Notes under the pieces: model-generated
What the model saw: only the letters and a program-made list of their open reading frames with translations
Database searches by the model: none
Told to the model about the DNA's origin: nothing
Shown: piece by piece, positions 24,231-33,878 of the stretch
Numbering within the stretch: position 1 is the first letter of the stretch
Layout: each line of letters begins with the position of its first letter
DNA from: an uncultured Clostridia bacterium
GTDB taxonomy: Bacteria; Bacillota; Clostridia; Oscillospirales; Oscillospiraceae
Reading direction: 5' to 3'
Length of the DNA: 64,000 bases
Assembly: GCA_946550725.1 (NCBI GenBank)
Contig: CAMNQX010000003.1
Location: 88,099 to 152,098, forward strand
Made by a program: the position numbers and the translations under genes

Positions 24231-25583
24231 ATGGGCAAATTATTTGGAACAGACGGCATTCGCGGCGTGGTCAACGCCGGGCTGGACGCTGAGCTGGCCT
24301 ACCGGGTGGGCCTGGCCACGGCGGCGGTGCTCCGCAGGGATCAGGGCGGGAAAAAGCCGGTGGTGACCATCGGGAAGGATACCCGCATCTCCTCCGACCT
24401 GCTGGAGGGCGCGCTGGTGGCGGGGCTATGCACCGCCGGGGCGGACGTGCTGCACCTGGGCGTGTTCCCCACCCCCGCCGTGGCCTTCGCCACGGTGGAC
24501 AATCACGCCGACGCGGGGGTGGTCATCTCTGCCTCCCACAATCCCTTTGAGCACAACGGCATCAAGATCTTCAACGGCCAGGGCTTCAAGCTCTCCGACG
24601 CGCTGGAGAACCAGATCGAGGACATCATTCTGAACCACGAGGACGTTCCCGCCATGACTCACGGGGACATCGGCAAGGTCACCTATTTGGACGCCAACGA
24701 GCGGGAACGGTATCTGGACCATCTGGTGAGCACCATCGACACCGATCTGGCGGGGCTTCGTATCGCGGTGGACTGCGCCAACGGCGCCTCCTCCGCCACC
24801 GCGCCCTACCTGTTTGCCCGCTTCCCCGGCCTGACGTGCCATGTGACCCACGCTCAGCCGGACGGGGTGAACATCAACAGCGGCTGCGGCTCCACCCACC
24901 TGGAGGCCCTCCAGGCGGTTATGAAAAGCGGGGAATACGACCTGGGTCTGGCCTTTGACGGCGACGCGGACCGCTTCCTGGCGGTGGACGAGCAGGGAAA
25001 CCCCATGGATGGCGACCAGATCATGGCCATCTGCGGCAGCGATATGATGGCCCGGGGAGAGCTGCCCCAGAACACCGTGGTGGCCACTGTCATGTCCAAC
25101 CTGGGCTTCCGGCTGTTCACCCAGGAGCACGGCATGACCCTCCACATCACCGACGTGGGGGACCGCAACGTGCTGGAGCGGATGGTGGAGGGGGGCTACG
25201 CCCTGGGCGGCGAGCAGTCCGGCCACACCATCTTCCTGAAATACGCCACCACCGGGGACGGTCAGCTCTCCGCTCTCCAGCTGCTGCAGGTGCTGAAGAA
25301 GTCGGGCAAGAAGGCGTCCCAGCTGGCGGCCATGTGTAAGGTCTACCCCCAGGTGCTGATCAACGTCCCCGTGGACGACAAGGCCGCCAAGGAGAAGATC
25401 ATGGCCTCCCCCGCGCTGGCCCAGGCGGTGGCCGAGACGGAGACGGCCCTGGCAGGCAAGGGCCGGGTGCTGGTGCGCCCCTCGGGCACCGAGGCGCTGG
25501 TGCGGGTGATGGTGGAGGCCACCGAGGACGGCGCGGCCCGCGCCGCGGCGGAGACTTTGGTGAATTTGATAAAAAATTTGTGA
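24231..25583 (+). CDS. glmM: Phosphoglucosamine mutase
   Basis: 450 residues starting MGKLFGTDGIRG. The phosphoserine loop SASHNP places the catalytic serine at residue 102, the metal loop is DGDADR, and GEQSGH and RPSGTEALVRV bind sugar and phosphate. It makes glucosamine-1-phosphate for peptidoglycan precursor synthesis. GGAGGAAGAAGG precedes the ATG. Confidence 0.97.
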   Translation: MGKLFGTDGIRGVVNAGLDAELAYRVGLATAAVLRRDQGGKKPVVTIGKDTRISSDLLEGALVAGLCTAGADVLHLGVFPTPAVAFATVDNHADAGVVISASHNPFEHNGIKIFNGQGFKLSDALENQIEDIILNHEDVPAMTHGDIGKVTYLDANERERYLDHLVSTIDTDLAGLRIAVDCANGASSATAPYLFARFPGLTCHVTHAQPDGVNINSGCGSTHLEALQAVMKSGEYDLGLAFDGDADRFLAVDEQGNPMDGDQIMAICGSDMMARGELPQNTVVATVMSNLGFRLFTQEHGMTLHITDVGDRNVLERMVEGGYALGGEQSGHTIFLKYATTGDGQLSALQLLQVLKKSGKKASQLAAMCKVYPQVLINVPVDDKAAKEKIMASPALAQAVAETETALAGKGRVLVRPSGTEALVRVMVEATEDGAARAAAETLVNLIKNL

Positions 25584-25620
25584 TAATTTCACATTAGATA
25601 AAATAATTTGCCCAAATCCC

Positions 25621-25649
25621 TTGACAAGCAGACGAGAAGTATATATAAT
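25621..25649 (+). promoter_or_regulatory. sigH promoter
   Basis: Perfect TTGACA (25621-25626) and TATAAT (25644-25649) with a 17-base spacer, a very strong sigma-A-type promoter. Confidence 0.88.
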
Positions 25650-25667
25650 GTGCGAGGAACAGAACGA

Positions 25668-26252
25668 ATGAGCGAGAAAAATCCACTCTTCCAGGCTGAA
25701 AAGACCGATGTAACGCTGCTGACTGCGGCGCGCGGCGGCGACCGGGCCGCGGAGGAGGAGCTGATCGTGCGTTATACCCGGCTGGTCCGGGTCTGTGCCC
25801 GCCCGCTGTTTCTGGCGGGGGGAGACAGCGAGGACCTGGTGCAGGAGGGCCTGCTGGGCCTGCTGGACGCCATCCGGGAGTTTGACAGCAGCCGGGACGC
25901 CGGATTTGCCACCTTTGCGCGGGTCTGCATCCAAAACAGACTGCGCTCCGCGGTGCGAAGCGCGGCGCGGGAAAAACATATGGCGCTTAACGCCGCCGTC
26001 TCTTTGGAGGAGCGGGAGGCGTCCGAGGGCGGGCAGGAGCCTGGGAACCCCGAGGACGTGATCATCGCCCGGGAGGCCTGGCGGGAGGAGATGACCCGGC
26101 TGGGCCGGGAGCTTTCCTCGTTTGAGCGGGAGGTGCTGGGACAGTACCTGGACGGATTTTCCTACCAGGAGATCGCCCAGGCCACCGGCAAACCGCTCAA
26201 GGCGGTGGACAACGCGGTCCAGCGCATCCGCCGCAAGCTGGCGCGGCGCTAA
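25668..26252 (+). CDS. sigH: SigH-type RNA polymerase sigma factor
   Basis: 194 residues. Region 2 has GDSEDLVQEGLLGLLDAIREFD, closely like the Bacillus SigH core. The middle has REKHMALNAAVSLEE. Region 4 has QYLDGFSYQEIAQATGKPLKAVDNAVQRIRRKL. In spore formers SigH transcribes early sporulation and stationary-phase genes. The gene neighbourhood differs from Bacillus, so the name rests on sequence pattern. Confidence 0.82.
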   Translation: MSEKNPLFQAEKTDVTLLTAARGGDRAAEEELIVRYTRLVRVCARPLFLAGGDSEDLVQEGLLGLLDAIREFDSSRDAGFATFARVCIQNRLRSAVRSAAREKHMALNAAVSLEEREASEGGQEPGNPEDVIIAREAWREEMTRLGRELSSFEREVLGQYLDGFSYQEIAQATGKPLKAVDNAVQRIRRKLARR

Positions 26253-26346
26253 ATTTGGCGTGATCAGCGAAAGCTGAACGCACATATTTTATGTCCCAGC
26301 AATATCGGTTTTTCCGGGCCTGGGCAATCAAAGAGAGGGTATTACC

Positions 26347-26637
26347 ATGTACGAAGACAAGACACTCATCTGTAAGGAATGTGGCCAGGAGTTCGTGTTC
26401 ACCGCCGGTGAGCAGGAGTTCTACGCCGAACGCGGCTTCCAGAACGAGCCTCAGCGCTGCAAGGCCTGCCGCGACGCCCGGAAGGCCGCTGCCCGTGGCC
26501 CCCGCGAGTACTTCACCGCTACCTGCGCCGCCTGCGGCGGCGAGGCGAAGGTCCCCTTTGAGCCGAAGACCGACCGCCCCGTCTACTGCAGCGAGTGCTT
26601 CGCCAAGATGCGCGAGGAGCAGGCCAACGAGCAGTAA
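26347..26637 (+). CDS. Small zinc-ribbon protein (two CxxC pairs)
   Basis: 96 residues with CKECGQEF (about 10-13), CKACR, CAACGGEAKVPFEP and CSECFAKM, consistent with two treble-clef or ribbon zinc sites of the type often annotated as a probable zinc-ribbon domain. No enzymatic motif. AGAGAGGGTATTACC precedes the ATG. Nucleic-acid or ribosome association is plausible but unproven. Confidence 0.82.
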   Translation: MYEDKTLICKECGQEFVFTAGEQEFYAERGFQNEPQRCKACRDARKAAARGPREYFTATCAACGGEAKVPFEPKTDRPVYCSECFAKMREEQANEQ

Positions 26638-26650
26638 GACTCATCCGACA

Positions 26651-26682
26651 AAAACCCCCGACGAGAGATCGTCGGGGGTTTT
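26651..26682. terminator. Bidirectional terminator
   Basis: A perfect 14-bp stem AAAACCCCCGACGA / TCGTCGGGGGTTTT with a GAGA loop between the convergent zinc-ribbon and CAP-SLH genes. Confidence 0.88.
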
Positions 26683-26709
26683 GTTATGCATGGGGAGCGC
26701 GCGTAATGC

Positions 26710-28317
26710 CTACTGCTCCAATTCCAGGAATCTCCGTAATAACGCCGCCACCTGGGCGCGGGTGGCCAGACGCTGCGGGTACAGCTTGCCTTCCTGATCC
26801 CCCTGGAGCAGCCCACGGTCCACCATCCAGTTGGTGCCGTCCGCGGCCCAGGAGGAGACGTCGTTGCCGTCCGGCATGGTGGCGAGGTGGAAATTGGCGA
26901 CGGCGGTGGCTCCATAACGGAACTTGGCGTAATTGTAGATCATGGTGGACACCTCTTCCAGCGTCAGCGCCCGGTGGGGGTCCAGCCCGTCGCTGATGCG
27001 GTTGGTCACCGCCCAGCGGTGTCCCTTGATGAACCAGGTCTCCTGCCCGACGGGGGTGGTGTCCACCCCGTCCAGACGGGCGAGGACGGTCATCAGCATG
27101 ACGCGGGTCATGGAGCCGTTGGGGTCAAAACGGTTTCCACCCACGCCGTTGAACAGGCCGTTCTCGGTGGCGTAGGCCACGTCTTCCGCGTACCAGGCGT
27201 CGGCGCTGACGTCGAGAAAGCCGCTGGCCGCCGCGTTGTCGTCAGGAGTCTGAACAGGCTGGGCGACCTCGCCGGGGGTGAAAAAGTCCACCTGATAGGC
27301 GAGGCTGGCCGCCTGCCCGGCGGCGGTGCGCAGACCGTCAATGGTGACGGTATAGCGGCCGGAGTAGGCCGAAGCGTCCAGCTGGGGCCGGAAGATGATG
27401 CAGTTGGCAACGCCGTAGTTTTCGGTGTTCACCCCCAGGTAGGCCCCGGCGTCGGCGGCGGTGTAGGACTCCGTGCCCCGGAGGGTCCACACCCCCTCAG
27501 AGTCGGCGTGGGTGAGGGTGACAGTCAGCTCGCTCAGGACGGGCACGGCGTACTTTGCCGGGTTCAGGGAGACGCTCCACGCCTGGTCCTTCCCAAACAG
27601 AGTGGAGGGAAAGCTGCCGGAGGCGGGCCAGGCGATGAAGTCGTAGTTGTCCTCGCTGCCGCTGCGGTCAAAGGCCCAAACGGTGGCAAAGTTGTAGGAA
27701 TAGCCGCCGAAGGCGTGGTCGCTGGGGGAGAAGCCAAAGCCCGTCTTGGCCATGGTGGGGTTGAGGAACCAGCGGCGGTGGCCCAGGGAGGTGAGGTTGC
27801 CGCTGTCCGAGTCGTTCATGAAGGCGTTCACCGCCTGGGGCAGCGTGGCGTTGGTGCCCATGTAGATGTTGGAGCTGGAGGCCGCGTTGAGACCCGTGCG
27901 GTAGAAGCTCTCGTCCATGTCGGCGGGCTGCTCCGGGTGATGGGACAGCGCGCCGTTGGCCGCCAACAGCACCGCCCCGTGCTGGGCGCGGCCGGTCAGG
28001 CCGCTGTCCAGGGTCACGCTGTTCAACCCCGCCATGCGGCGGATGAGGTTGAGCCGCCCCAGGGCGGCGTTCAGCGCCCCGTCAGACAACGCCCCCGCGG
28101 CATAGGGCGCGGCGGCGGAGGGGGCGGAGGTAAAGACCTCCCCGTTGACCCCCAGGGGGTTGTCCACCAGCAGCTGGGTGATCTCCGCCTGGGACAGCTT
28201 GGGCAGAGAGGTCAAGCCGCTGGACGTGAGGGGAGCGGAGGAAGGACTCACCCCCGCCGCGAGGGTGGGGGTGAGCAGAAACACAAAGGCCAAAAAGAGG
28301 CTGACGATACGTTTCAT
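26710..28317 (-). CDS. Secreted CAP-domain protein with S-layer homology region
   Basis: 535 residues. A signal peptide (KRIVSLFLAFVFLLTPTLA) is followed by a CAP/SCP domain (about 105-240, with LNLIRRMAGL, HGAVLLAANGALSHHPEQ and GHRRWFLNP), a linker domain, and SLH repeats (about 370-535: GFLDVSADAWYAEDVAYATENGLFNGVGG). SLH repeats normally anchor proteins to the cell wall. ATG at 28317 has AAAGGATG upstream; longer readings into the guaB region are antisense artefacts. Confidence 0.87.
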   Translation of the reverse strand: MKRIVSLFLAFVFLLTPTLAAGVSPSSAPLTSSGLTSLPKLSQAEITQLLVDNPLGVNGEVFTSAPSAAAPYAAGALSDGALNAALGRLNLIRRMAGLNSVTLDSGLTGRAQHGAVLLAANGALSHHPEQPADMDESFYRTGLNAASSSNIYMGTNATLPQAVNAFMNDSDSGNLTSLGHRRWFLNPTMAKTGFGFSPSDHAFGGYSYNFATVWAFDRSGSEDNYDFIAWPASGSFPSTLFGKDQAWSVSLNPAKYAVPVLSELTVTLTHADSEGVWTLRGTESYTAADAGAYLGVNTENYGVANCIIFRPQLDASAYSGRYTVTIDGLRTAAGQAASLAYQVDFFTPGEVAQPVQTPDDNAAASGFLDVSADAWYAEDVAYATENGLFNGVGGNRFDPNGSMTRVMLMTVLARLDGVDTTPVGQETWFIKGHRWAVTNRISDGLDPHRALTLEEVSTMIYNYAKFRYGATAVANFHLATMPDGNDVSSWAADGTNWMVDRGLLQGDQEGKLYPQRLATRAQVAALLRRFLELEQ

Positions 28318-28469
28318 AGGAGTCATCCTTTCAGCGAGCATCCGCGGAAGCGTTGGTGCAAAACCGGCGGCCCGATGAGGGCGATGCGTGCCGGTGGCAC
28401 GCGTCCCATCGCACGACCGAGCCGACAGGCGAGACCATCGAGCCCTACGCCGTCCGGCGGTTTCGCCGC

Positions 28470-28497
28470 GTAGGGGCCGATGTCCCCATCGGCCCGC
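28470..28497 (+). repeat. GTAGGG hairpin (family 2), copy 6
   Basis: The 28-bp core is identical to the reverse complement of the copy at 10651-10678. It lies directly downstream of guaB (minus strand), where it could act as a 3' hairpin. Confidence 0.75.
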
Positions 28498-28507
28498 CTG
28501 AGCAGCG

Positions 28508-29986
<1,479 letters not shown>

Positions 29987-30014
29987 TTATTCTCAAATTG
30001 TAAAAATTTTATCT

Positions 30015-30043
30015 ATTTTAATCTGTATGGAGAAGAATGTCAA
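30015..30043 (-). promoter_or_regulatory. guaB promoter
   Basis: On the minus strand TTGACA (30043-30038) and TAAAAT (30020-30015) are spaced 17 bases. Confidence 0.8.
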
Positions 30044-30783
30044 GGGAAAGTTTTTGACAGCGTCAGGGCGCCGGTGAAGCGGACCTCGCCGTTCTCTCCC
30101 TGGCCGCTGACCAGCCCGTCCTCCCCCTGCCAGCCGGCCTTGAGGGTGAGGACCTCCCCGGCGTGGCACTCCTTCAGGTAGTTGAGCCGCAGCCCGGTGA
30201 CAAAGGCCCCGGCGGGGGCGGAGTGAAGGGCCAGCGCGTCGCACAGAAGGTCGGCGTATCGGGTGTTGTTCACATGGCCGTTAACGTCCAGATCGCTGTA
30301 ATGGAACGTCCGCCGCTCCACCTCGGGGAGACCGTCGGGCAGCCGCAGGGGGCGCAGGCGGGTGGTGCGGTTCAGCGCGCCGCCGTCGGTGCCCTGCAGC
30401 TCGGGGAAGGCGGACATCCGGGACAGGGCGCGGGTGTCCAGGTCCGCCAGCACCCAGGAGGCCAGGGCCTCACCTACCGGCTTGCCGTCCACCAGCAGGT
30501 CGGTGTCCCGGTACATCACCGCGCTGTCGCCGCCCCGGTGCCAGGTCTTCAGCTCCAGCGCGTCGTGGAGGCGCAGGGGGCGGGTCAGGGTGAACTGCGT
30601 CCGGGCCAGCATCCAACAGTGGCGGTATTTGGCGATCATTTGGGGATTGGCGCCGCCGAAGTCCTCAGAGGCAAGCCCGGCCACATCCTGAAGGTAGCCC
30701 AGCACCGCGCTGGGACGGCAGGCGTCGAAAACGTCCAGGTCGCGGGTGTCGATATGGTAGGTGTGAGAGAAGAAACGGGACAT
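30040..30783 (-). CDS. Acyl-ACP thioesterase
   Basis: 247 residues with two hotdog halves. The family motif DLDVNGHVNNTRYADLL is near residue 165, and the N-terminal half begins FSHTYHIDTRDLDVFDACRPSAVLGYLQDVAG. It hydrolyses acyl-ACP to release free fatty acid. ATG at 30783 follows GAGGGGGG. It diverges from spoVAD; no functional link is evident. Confidence 0.88.
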   Translation of the reverse strand: MSRFFSHTYHIDTRDLDVFDACRPSAVLGYLQDVAGLASEDFGGANPQMIAKYRHCWMLARTQFTLTRPLRLHDALELKTWHRGGDSAVMYRDTDLLVDGKPVGEALASWVLADLDTRALSRMSAFPELQGTDGGALNRTTRLRPLRLPDGLPEVERRTFHYSDLDVNGHVNNTRYADLLCDALALHSAPAGAFVTGLRLNYLKECHAGEVLTLKAGWQGEDGLVSGQGENGEVRFTGALTLSKTFP

Positions 30784-30810
30784 GGGGACCCCCCTCAAAG
30801 CGTTTTTTCC

Positions 30811-30840
30811 ATTATAACGCCGCCGGAGAAAAAAGTCCAA
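30811..30840 (-). promoter_or_regulatory. Thioesterase promoter
   Basis: On the minus strand TTGGAC (30840-30835) and TATAAT (30816-30811) have an 18-base spacer. Confidence 0.65.
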
Positions 30841-30897
30841 GCACATAATTTCCAAATTTGGCGGGAAACTATAGCTGCAAGATAGGAGTTGAGACGA

Positions 30898-31905
30898 ATG
30901 GCAAAACGACTGGGCCGCCACACGGTAGCGCTGGAGAGCGGGGCGGTGATCGCCTCCCACGCCTGCGTGGGAGGCAAAAAGGAAGGGGAGGGGCCGCTGA
31001 AGCGGTACTTCGACTACCTTACCTCCGACGACAGCTTTGGGGAAAAAACGTGGGAAAAGGCGGAGTGCCGCTGCCAAAAGCTGGCGGTCAAGCTGGCGTT
31101 GGAGAAGTGGGGGCGCGATCAGAACGTATTGGACTACCTGCTGGCGGGGGACCTGCTCAACCAGTGCATCTCCTCCTCCTTTGCCGCCCGCGGCTCCGAC
31201 GTGCCCTTCTTTGGCCTCTACGGGGCGTGCTCCACCATGGGGGAGAGCATCTCCCTGGCGGCGCTGCTTCTGGAGTCGGGGGCGGCGGAGACGGTGGGGG
31301 CGGTGACCTCCTCCCACTTCTGCACCGCCGAGCGGCAGTACCGCACCCCACTGGCCTACGGCGGACAGCGCACCCCCACCGCCCAGTGGACGGCCACGGC
31401 GGCTGGATGCTCCATCCTCACCAAGGGTGGACGGGGGGTGAAGGTCACCCATGTGACCACAGGACACATCGTGGACAAGGGCATCTCCGACGCCAACAAC
31501 ATGGGGGCCGCCATGGCCCCCGCGGCGGCGAACACCCTGGTGGCCCATTTTAAGGAGACGGGCCGGGAGCCGGGGTATTACGACTTGGTGGTCACCGGCG
31601 ACCTGGGCCAGCTGGGCCGGGAGATCCTGCTGGAGCTGACCCGGGAGGAGGGGGTGGACCTGTCCGGGGTGCACAACGACTGCGGCCTGCTCCTTTACGA
31701 CCTGGTGAACCAGGATGTCCACTGCGGCGCGTCGGGCTGCGGCTGCGCCGCCAGCGTGCTCAACGGCTATCTGCTCCACAAGATGGAGGAGGGGACCTTG
31801 CGGCGGGTGCTGTTCTGTCCAACGGGGGCGCTGCTGTCCCCCACGTCGTCCCAGCAGGGGGAGACGATCCCGTCCATCGCCCACGCGGTGGCTCTGGAGG
31901 TGTGA
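30898..31905 (+). CDS. spoVAD: Stage V sporulation protein AD
   Basis: 335 residues of thiolase-like fold: FFGLYGACSTMGESISLAAL near residue 102, SSHFCTAERQYRTPLAYGGQR, and a conserved C-terminal GALLSPTSSQQGETIPSIAHAV. SpoVAD is part of the spore inner-membrane channel that loads and releases dipicolinic acid. ATG at 30898 has AGGAG at nine bases. It lies 3 bases before spoVAEB; spoVAC, its usual upstream partner, is not adjacent. Confidence 0.96.
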   Translation: MAKRLGRHTVALESGAVIASHACVGGKKEGEGPLKRYFDYLTSDDSFGEKTWEKAECRCQKLAVKLALEKWGRDQNVLDYLLAGDLLNQCISSSFAARGSDVPFFGLYGACSTMGESISLAALLLESGAAETVGAVTSSHFCTAERQYRTPLAYGGQRTPTAQWTATAAGCSILTKGGRGVKVTHVTTGHIVDKGISDANNMGAAMAPAAANTLVAHFKETGREPGYYDLVVTGDLGQLGREILLELTREEGVDLSGVHNDCGLLLYDLVNQDVHCGASGCGCAASVLNGYLLHKMEEGTLRRVLFCPTGALLSPTSSQQGETIPSIAHAVALEV

Positions 31906-31908
31906 GAC

Positions 31909-32265
31909 ATGGAGTATTTGAAGGCGTTTTTGTGCGGCGGCGTGCTGTGCGTCATCGGCCAGCTGCTCATTGACAAGACCAAGCTGACCCCTGCCCGCAT
32001 TTTGACGACCTACGTGGTGGCGGGGGTCTTCCTCACGGCCGTCGGGGTCTACCCCAAGCTGGTGGAGTGGTTCGGCTGCGGCGCGACGGTGCCGCTGACC
32101 GGGTTCGGCTACTGTCTGGCCCGGGGGGTGGCCCGGGCGGTGGCGGAGGAGGGCTGGCTGGGGGTGCTCACCGGCCCGCTGACCGCTACGGCGGGCGGCA
32201 TCGGCGCGGCTATTTTCTTCGCCCTGCTGGTGGCGTTGATCTTCAAGCCCAAGTCCAAATCGTAA
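31909..32265 (+). CDS. spoVAE: Stage V sporulation protein AE (AEB type)
   Basis: 118 residues with three to four membrane helices (AFLCGGVLCVIGQLLID, ILTTYVVAGVFLTAVGVY, GIGAAIFFALLVALIF), the normal SpoVAEB length. Membrane subunit of the dipicolinate channel acting with SpoVAD and SpoVAC. Confidence 0.93.
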   Translation: MEYLKAFLCGGVLCVIGQLLIDKTKLTPARILTTYVVAGVFLTAVGVYPKLVEWFGCGATVPLTGFGYCLARGVARAVAEEGWLGVLTGPLTATAGGIGAAIFFALLVALIFKPKSKS

Positions 32266-32271
32266 AAAAGG

Positions 32272-32300
32272 AAAGGGACGGCCGCGCGGCCGTCCCTTTT
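32272..32300 (+). terminator. Terminator of spoVAD-spoVAE
   Basis: A perfect 12-bp stem AAAGGGACGGCC / GGCCGTCCCTTT with loop GCGC and trailing T. Confidence 0.88.
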
Positions 32301-32306
32301 GCTGCT

Positions 32307-32431
32307 GTCACGTTCGCATTGGACACGCTGACGGCTTCGCTTCCCTCCGACTCGGGCTGAATCACGGCGGCTTGCCGCCTACCAATTCAGCCCCCGCTCC
32401 AGTCCATCGAAGCCTGCGTGTCTATGCTCAC
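32307..32431 (-). repeat. Structured intergenic repeat family 1, copy 4
   Basis: Minus-strand copy with intact head and tail. The central nested hairpin is GGGCTGAAT (32354-32362) / ATTCAGCCC (32385-32393), enclosing GGCGGC/GCCGCC. It lies downstream of both the spoVA genes and the DUF4830 gene. Confidence 0.8.
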
Positions 32432-32907
32432 GCTTCCGGCCTTGCCAGACCGTGAATGAAACCGTTTAAGGCAGGGGAGAGCACGTCGGCGGCCACCACC
32501 GTGTTTTTGTAGATCAGCAGGGACACCTGCACCCCCTGCTCTCCGGTGGGGTAGTTGAGGATCTGATATGTATACCGCTTGACCGTCCGCCCGGCGTACT
32601 TGGCCAGGTCGAAGCCCTGGCTGCTCTGCAGGGCCAGGTAGTCGTCGTACTCGCTGCCCATCTCCTTGGGAATGAGCAGCTCCTCCACCGCCAGCGGCTC
32701 CTTGCTTACCAGCCAGCCGTGGGCCTCCAGATAGGCCAGCCGGTCCTCAGCGGTGCGGATGCCCTTGGGGGAGACGGTCTCTCCGGCGGCGGCGGTGGGT
32801 TCGCCGCCCAGAGCCGTCACCGCCAGCACCAGGGCACAGACGAACACCACCACGCCGCCCAGGGCGGCCAGCCGACGGCGGGGAAGTTTGATGGCGCGGA
32901 TCATCAT
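32428..32907 (-). CDS. DUF4830-like membrane-anchored protein
   Basis: 159 residues with one N-terminal membrane helix (LAALGGVVVFVCALVLAVTAL) and a small extracytoplasmic domain (RLAYLEAHGWLVSKEP, VEELLIPKE, GFDLAKYAGRTVKRYTYQILNYP) matching DUF4830. ATG at 32907 has AAAGGA at nine bases, a better spacing than the ATG at 32916. Function unknown. Confidence 0.8.
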   Translation of the reverse strand: MMIRAIKLPRRRLAALGGVVVFVCALVLAVTALGGEPTAAAGETVSPKGIRTAEDRLAYLEAHGWLVSKEPLAVEELLIPKEMGSEYDDYLALQSSQGFDLAKYAGRTVKRYTYQILNYPTGEQGVQVSLLIYKNTVVAADVLSPALNGFIHGLARPEA

Positions 32908-33017
32908 AAAGATCATTCCTTTCTGTGGGGCGGACGGGGAAAAGCCTCTGGCAAATATCTATGCGGATATGATATACTATATGCTTGAAGAAACAGCTCG
33001 AAGGGAGGCGAAGGAGG

Positions 33018-33719
33018 ATGGAACGGCTGGACAAGCGTCTATCCGCGGCGGGATTTTCCCGAAAAGAGGCGGGAGCTTGCATTCGGACGGGCCGGGTGAC
33101 GGTGGATGGCACGGTGGTCACCGCGCCGGAGCGGCGGGTGGAGGAGACCGCCATAGTGGCCGTAGACGGCGCGCCTTTGCGGACGGGATGCTGCTACGTG
33201 ATGCTCCACAAGCCCGCGGGGGTGGTCACCGCCACCGAAGACGCCCGGGAGCGGACGGTCCTTGACCTGCTGCCCGAGGAGCTGCGCCGCCGGGGGCTGT
33301 TTCCGGTGGGACGGCTGGACAAGGACGTGACCGGACTGGTGCTGCTCACCGACGACGGCCCCCTGGGCCACAAGCTCACCTCCCCCCGCCACCATGTGGA
33401 CAAGGTGTACGAAGTGACGGTGGACGGCGTGCTTACAGAGGAGGACCGCCAAGCGCTGGCGGACGGACTGAAGCTGGGGGACGGCCTGCAGTGTCTCCCA
33501 GCGGAGCTGCGCCTCACCGACGGGTTGGATACCGCCCTTTTGACCATCCGGGAGGGAAAGTTCCACCAAGTCAAGCGGATGATGGCGTGTCTGGGCAAGT
33601 CGGTGAAGACGCTCAAGCGGCTTTCCATGGGCAGTCTGACGCTGGACGAAGGGTTAAAGCCGGGGGAGTGGCGGTATTTGACGGCGGAGGAGAGGGAAAC
33701 GCTGGTCAAAAGCGACTGA
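33018..33719 (+). CDS. RsuA-family 16S rRNA pseudouridine synthase
   Basis: 233 residues. An N-terminal S4 RNA-binding domain (MERLDKRLSAAGFSRKEAGACIRTGRVTV) precedes the catalytic motif GRLDKDVTGL with the nucleophilic Asp near residue 101, and a C-terminal KFHQVKRMMACLG. It isomerises a specific rRNA uridine. ATG at 33018 follows GGGAGG at eight bases. A TATACT at 32974-32979 may be its -10, but the -35 is weak. Confidence 0.93.
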   Translation: MERLDKRLSAAGFSRKEAGACIRTGRVTVDGTVVTAPERRVEETAIVAVDGAPLRTGCCYVMLHKPAGVVTATEDARERTVLDLLPEELRRRGLFPVGRLDKDVTGLVLLTDDGPLGHKLTSPRHHVDKVYEVTVDGVLTEEDRQALADGLKLGDGLQCLPAELRLTDGLDTALLTIREGKFHQVKRMMACLGKSVKTLKRLSMGSLTLDEGLKPGEWRYLTAEERETLVKSD

Positions 33720-33762
33720 AAAATAAATTCGGCATTTTCAACAAAAATTTTTCATTCACCCC

Positions 33763-33791
33763 TTGTATTTGCTTGGCGAATCCAGTATAAT
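33763..33791 (+). promoter_or_regulatory. Promoter of the CdaR-type regulator / ftsEX cluster
   Basis: TTGTAT (33763-33768) and a perfect TATAAT (33786-33791) with a 17-base spacer. Confidence 0.75.
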
Positions 33792-33878
33792 GGTGACAGT
33801 ATCCTAAAATGGCCTCGTTTCCACCGCAGAGAGACGGGAGAGAAGTATGAAAAAATGGGTGAGAGGGATGGTGTTTTT

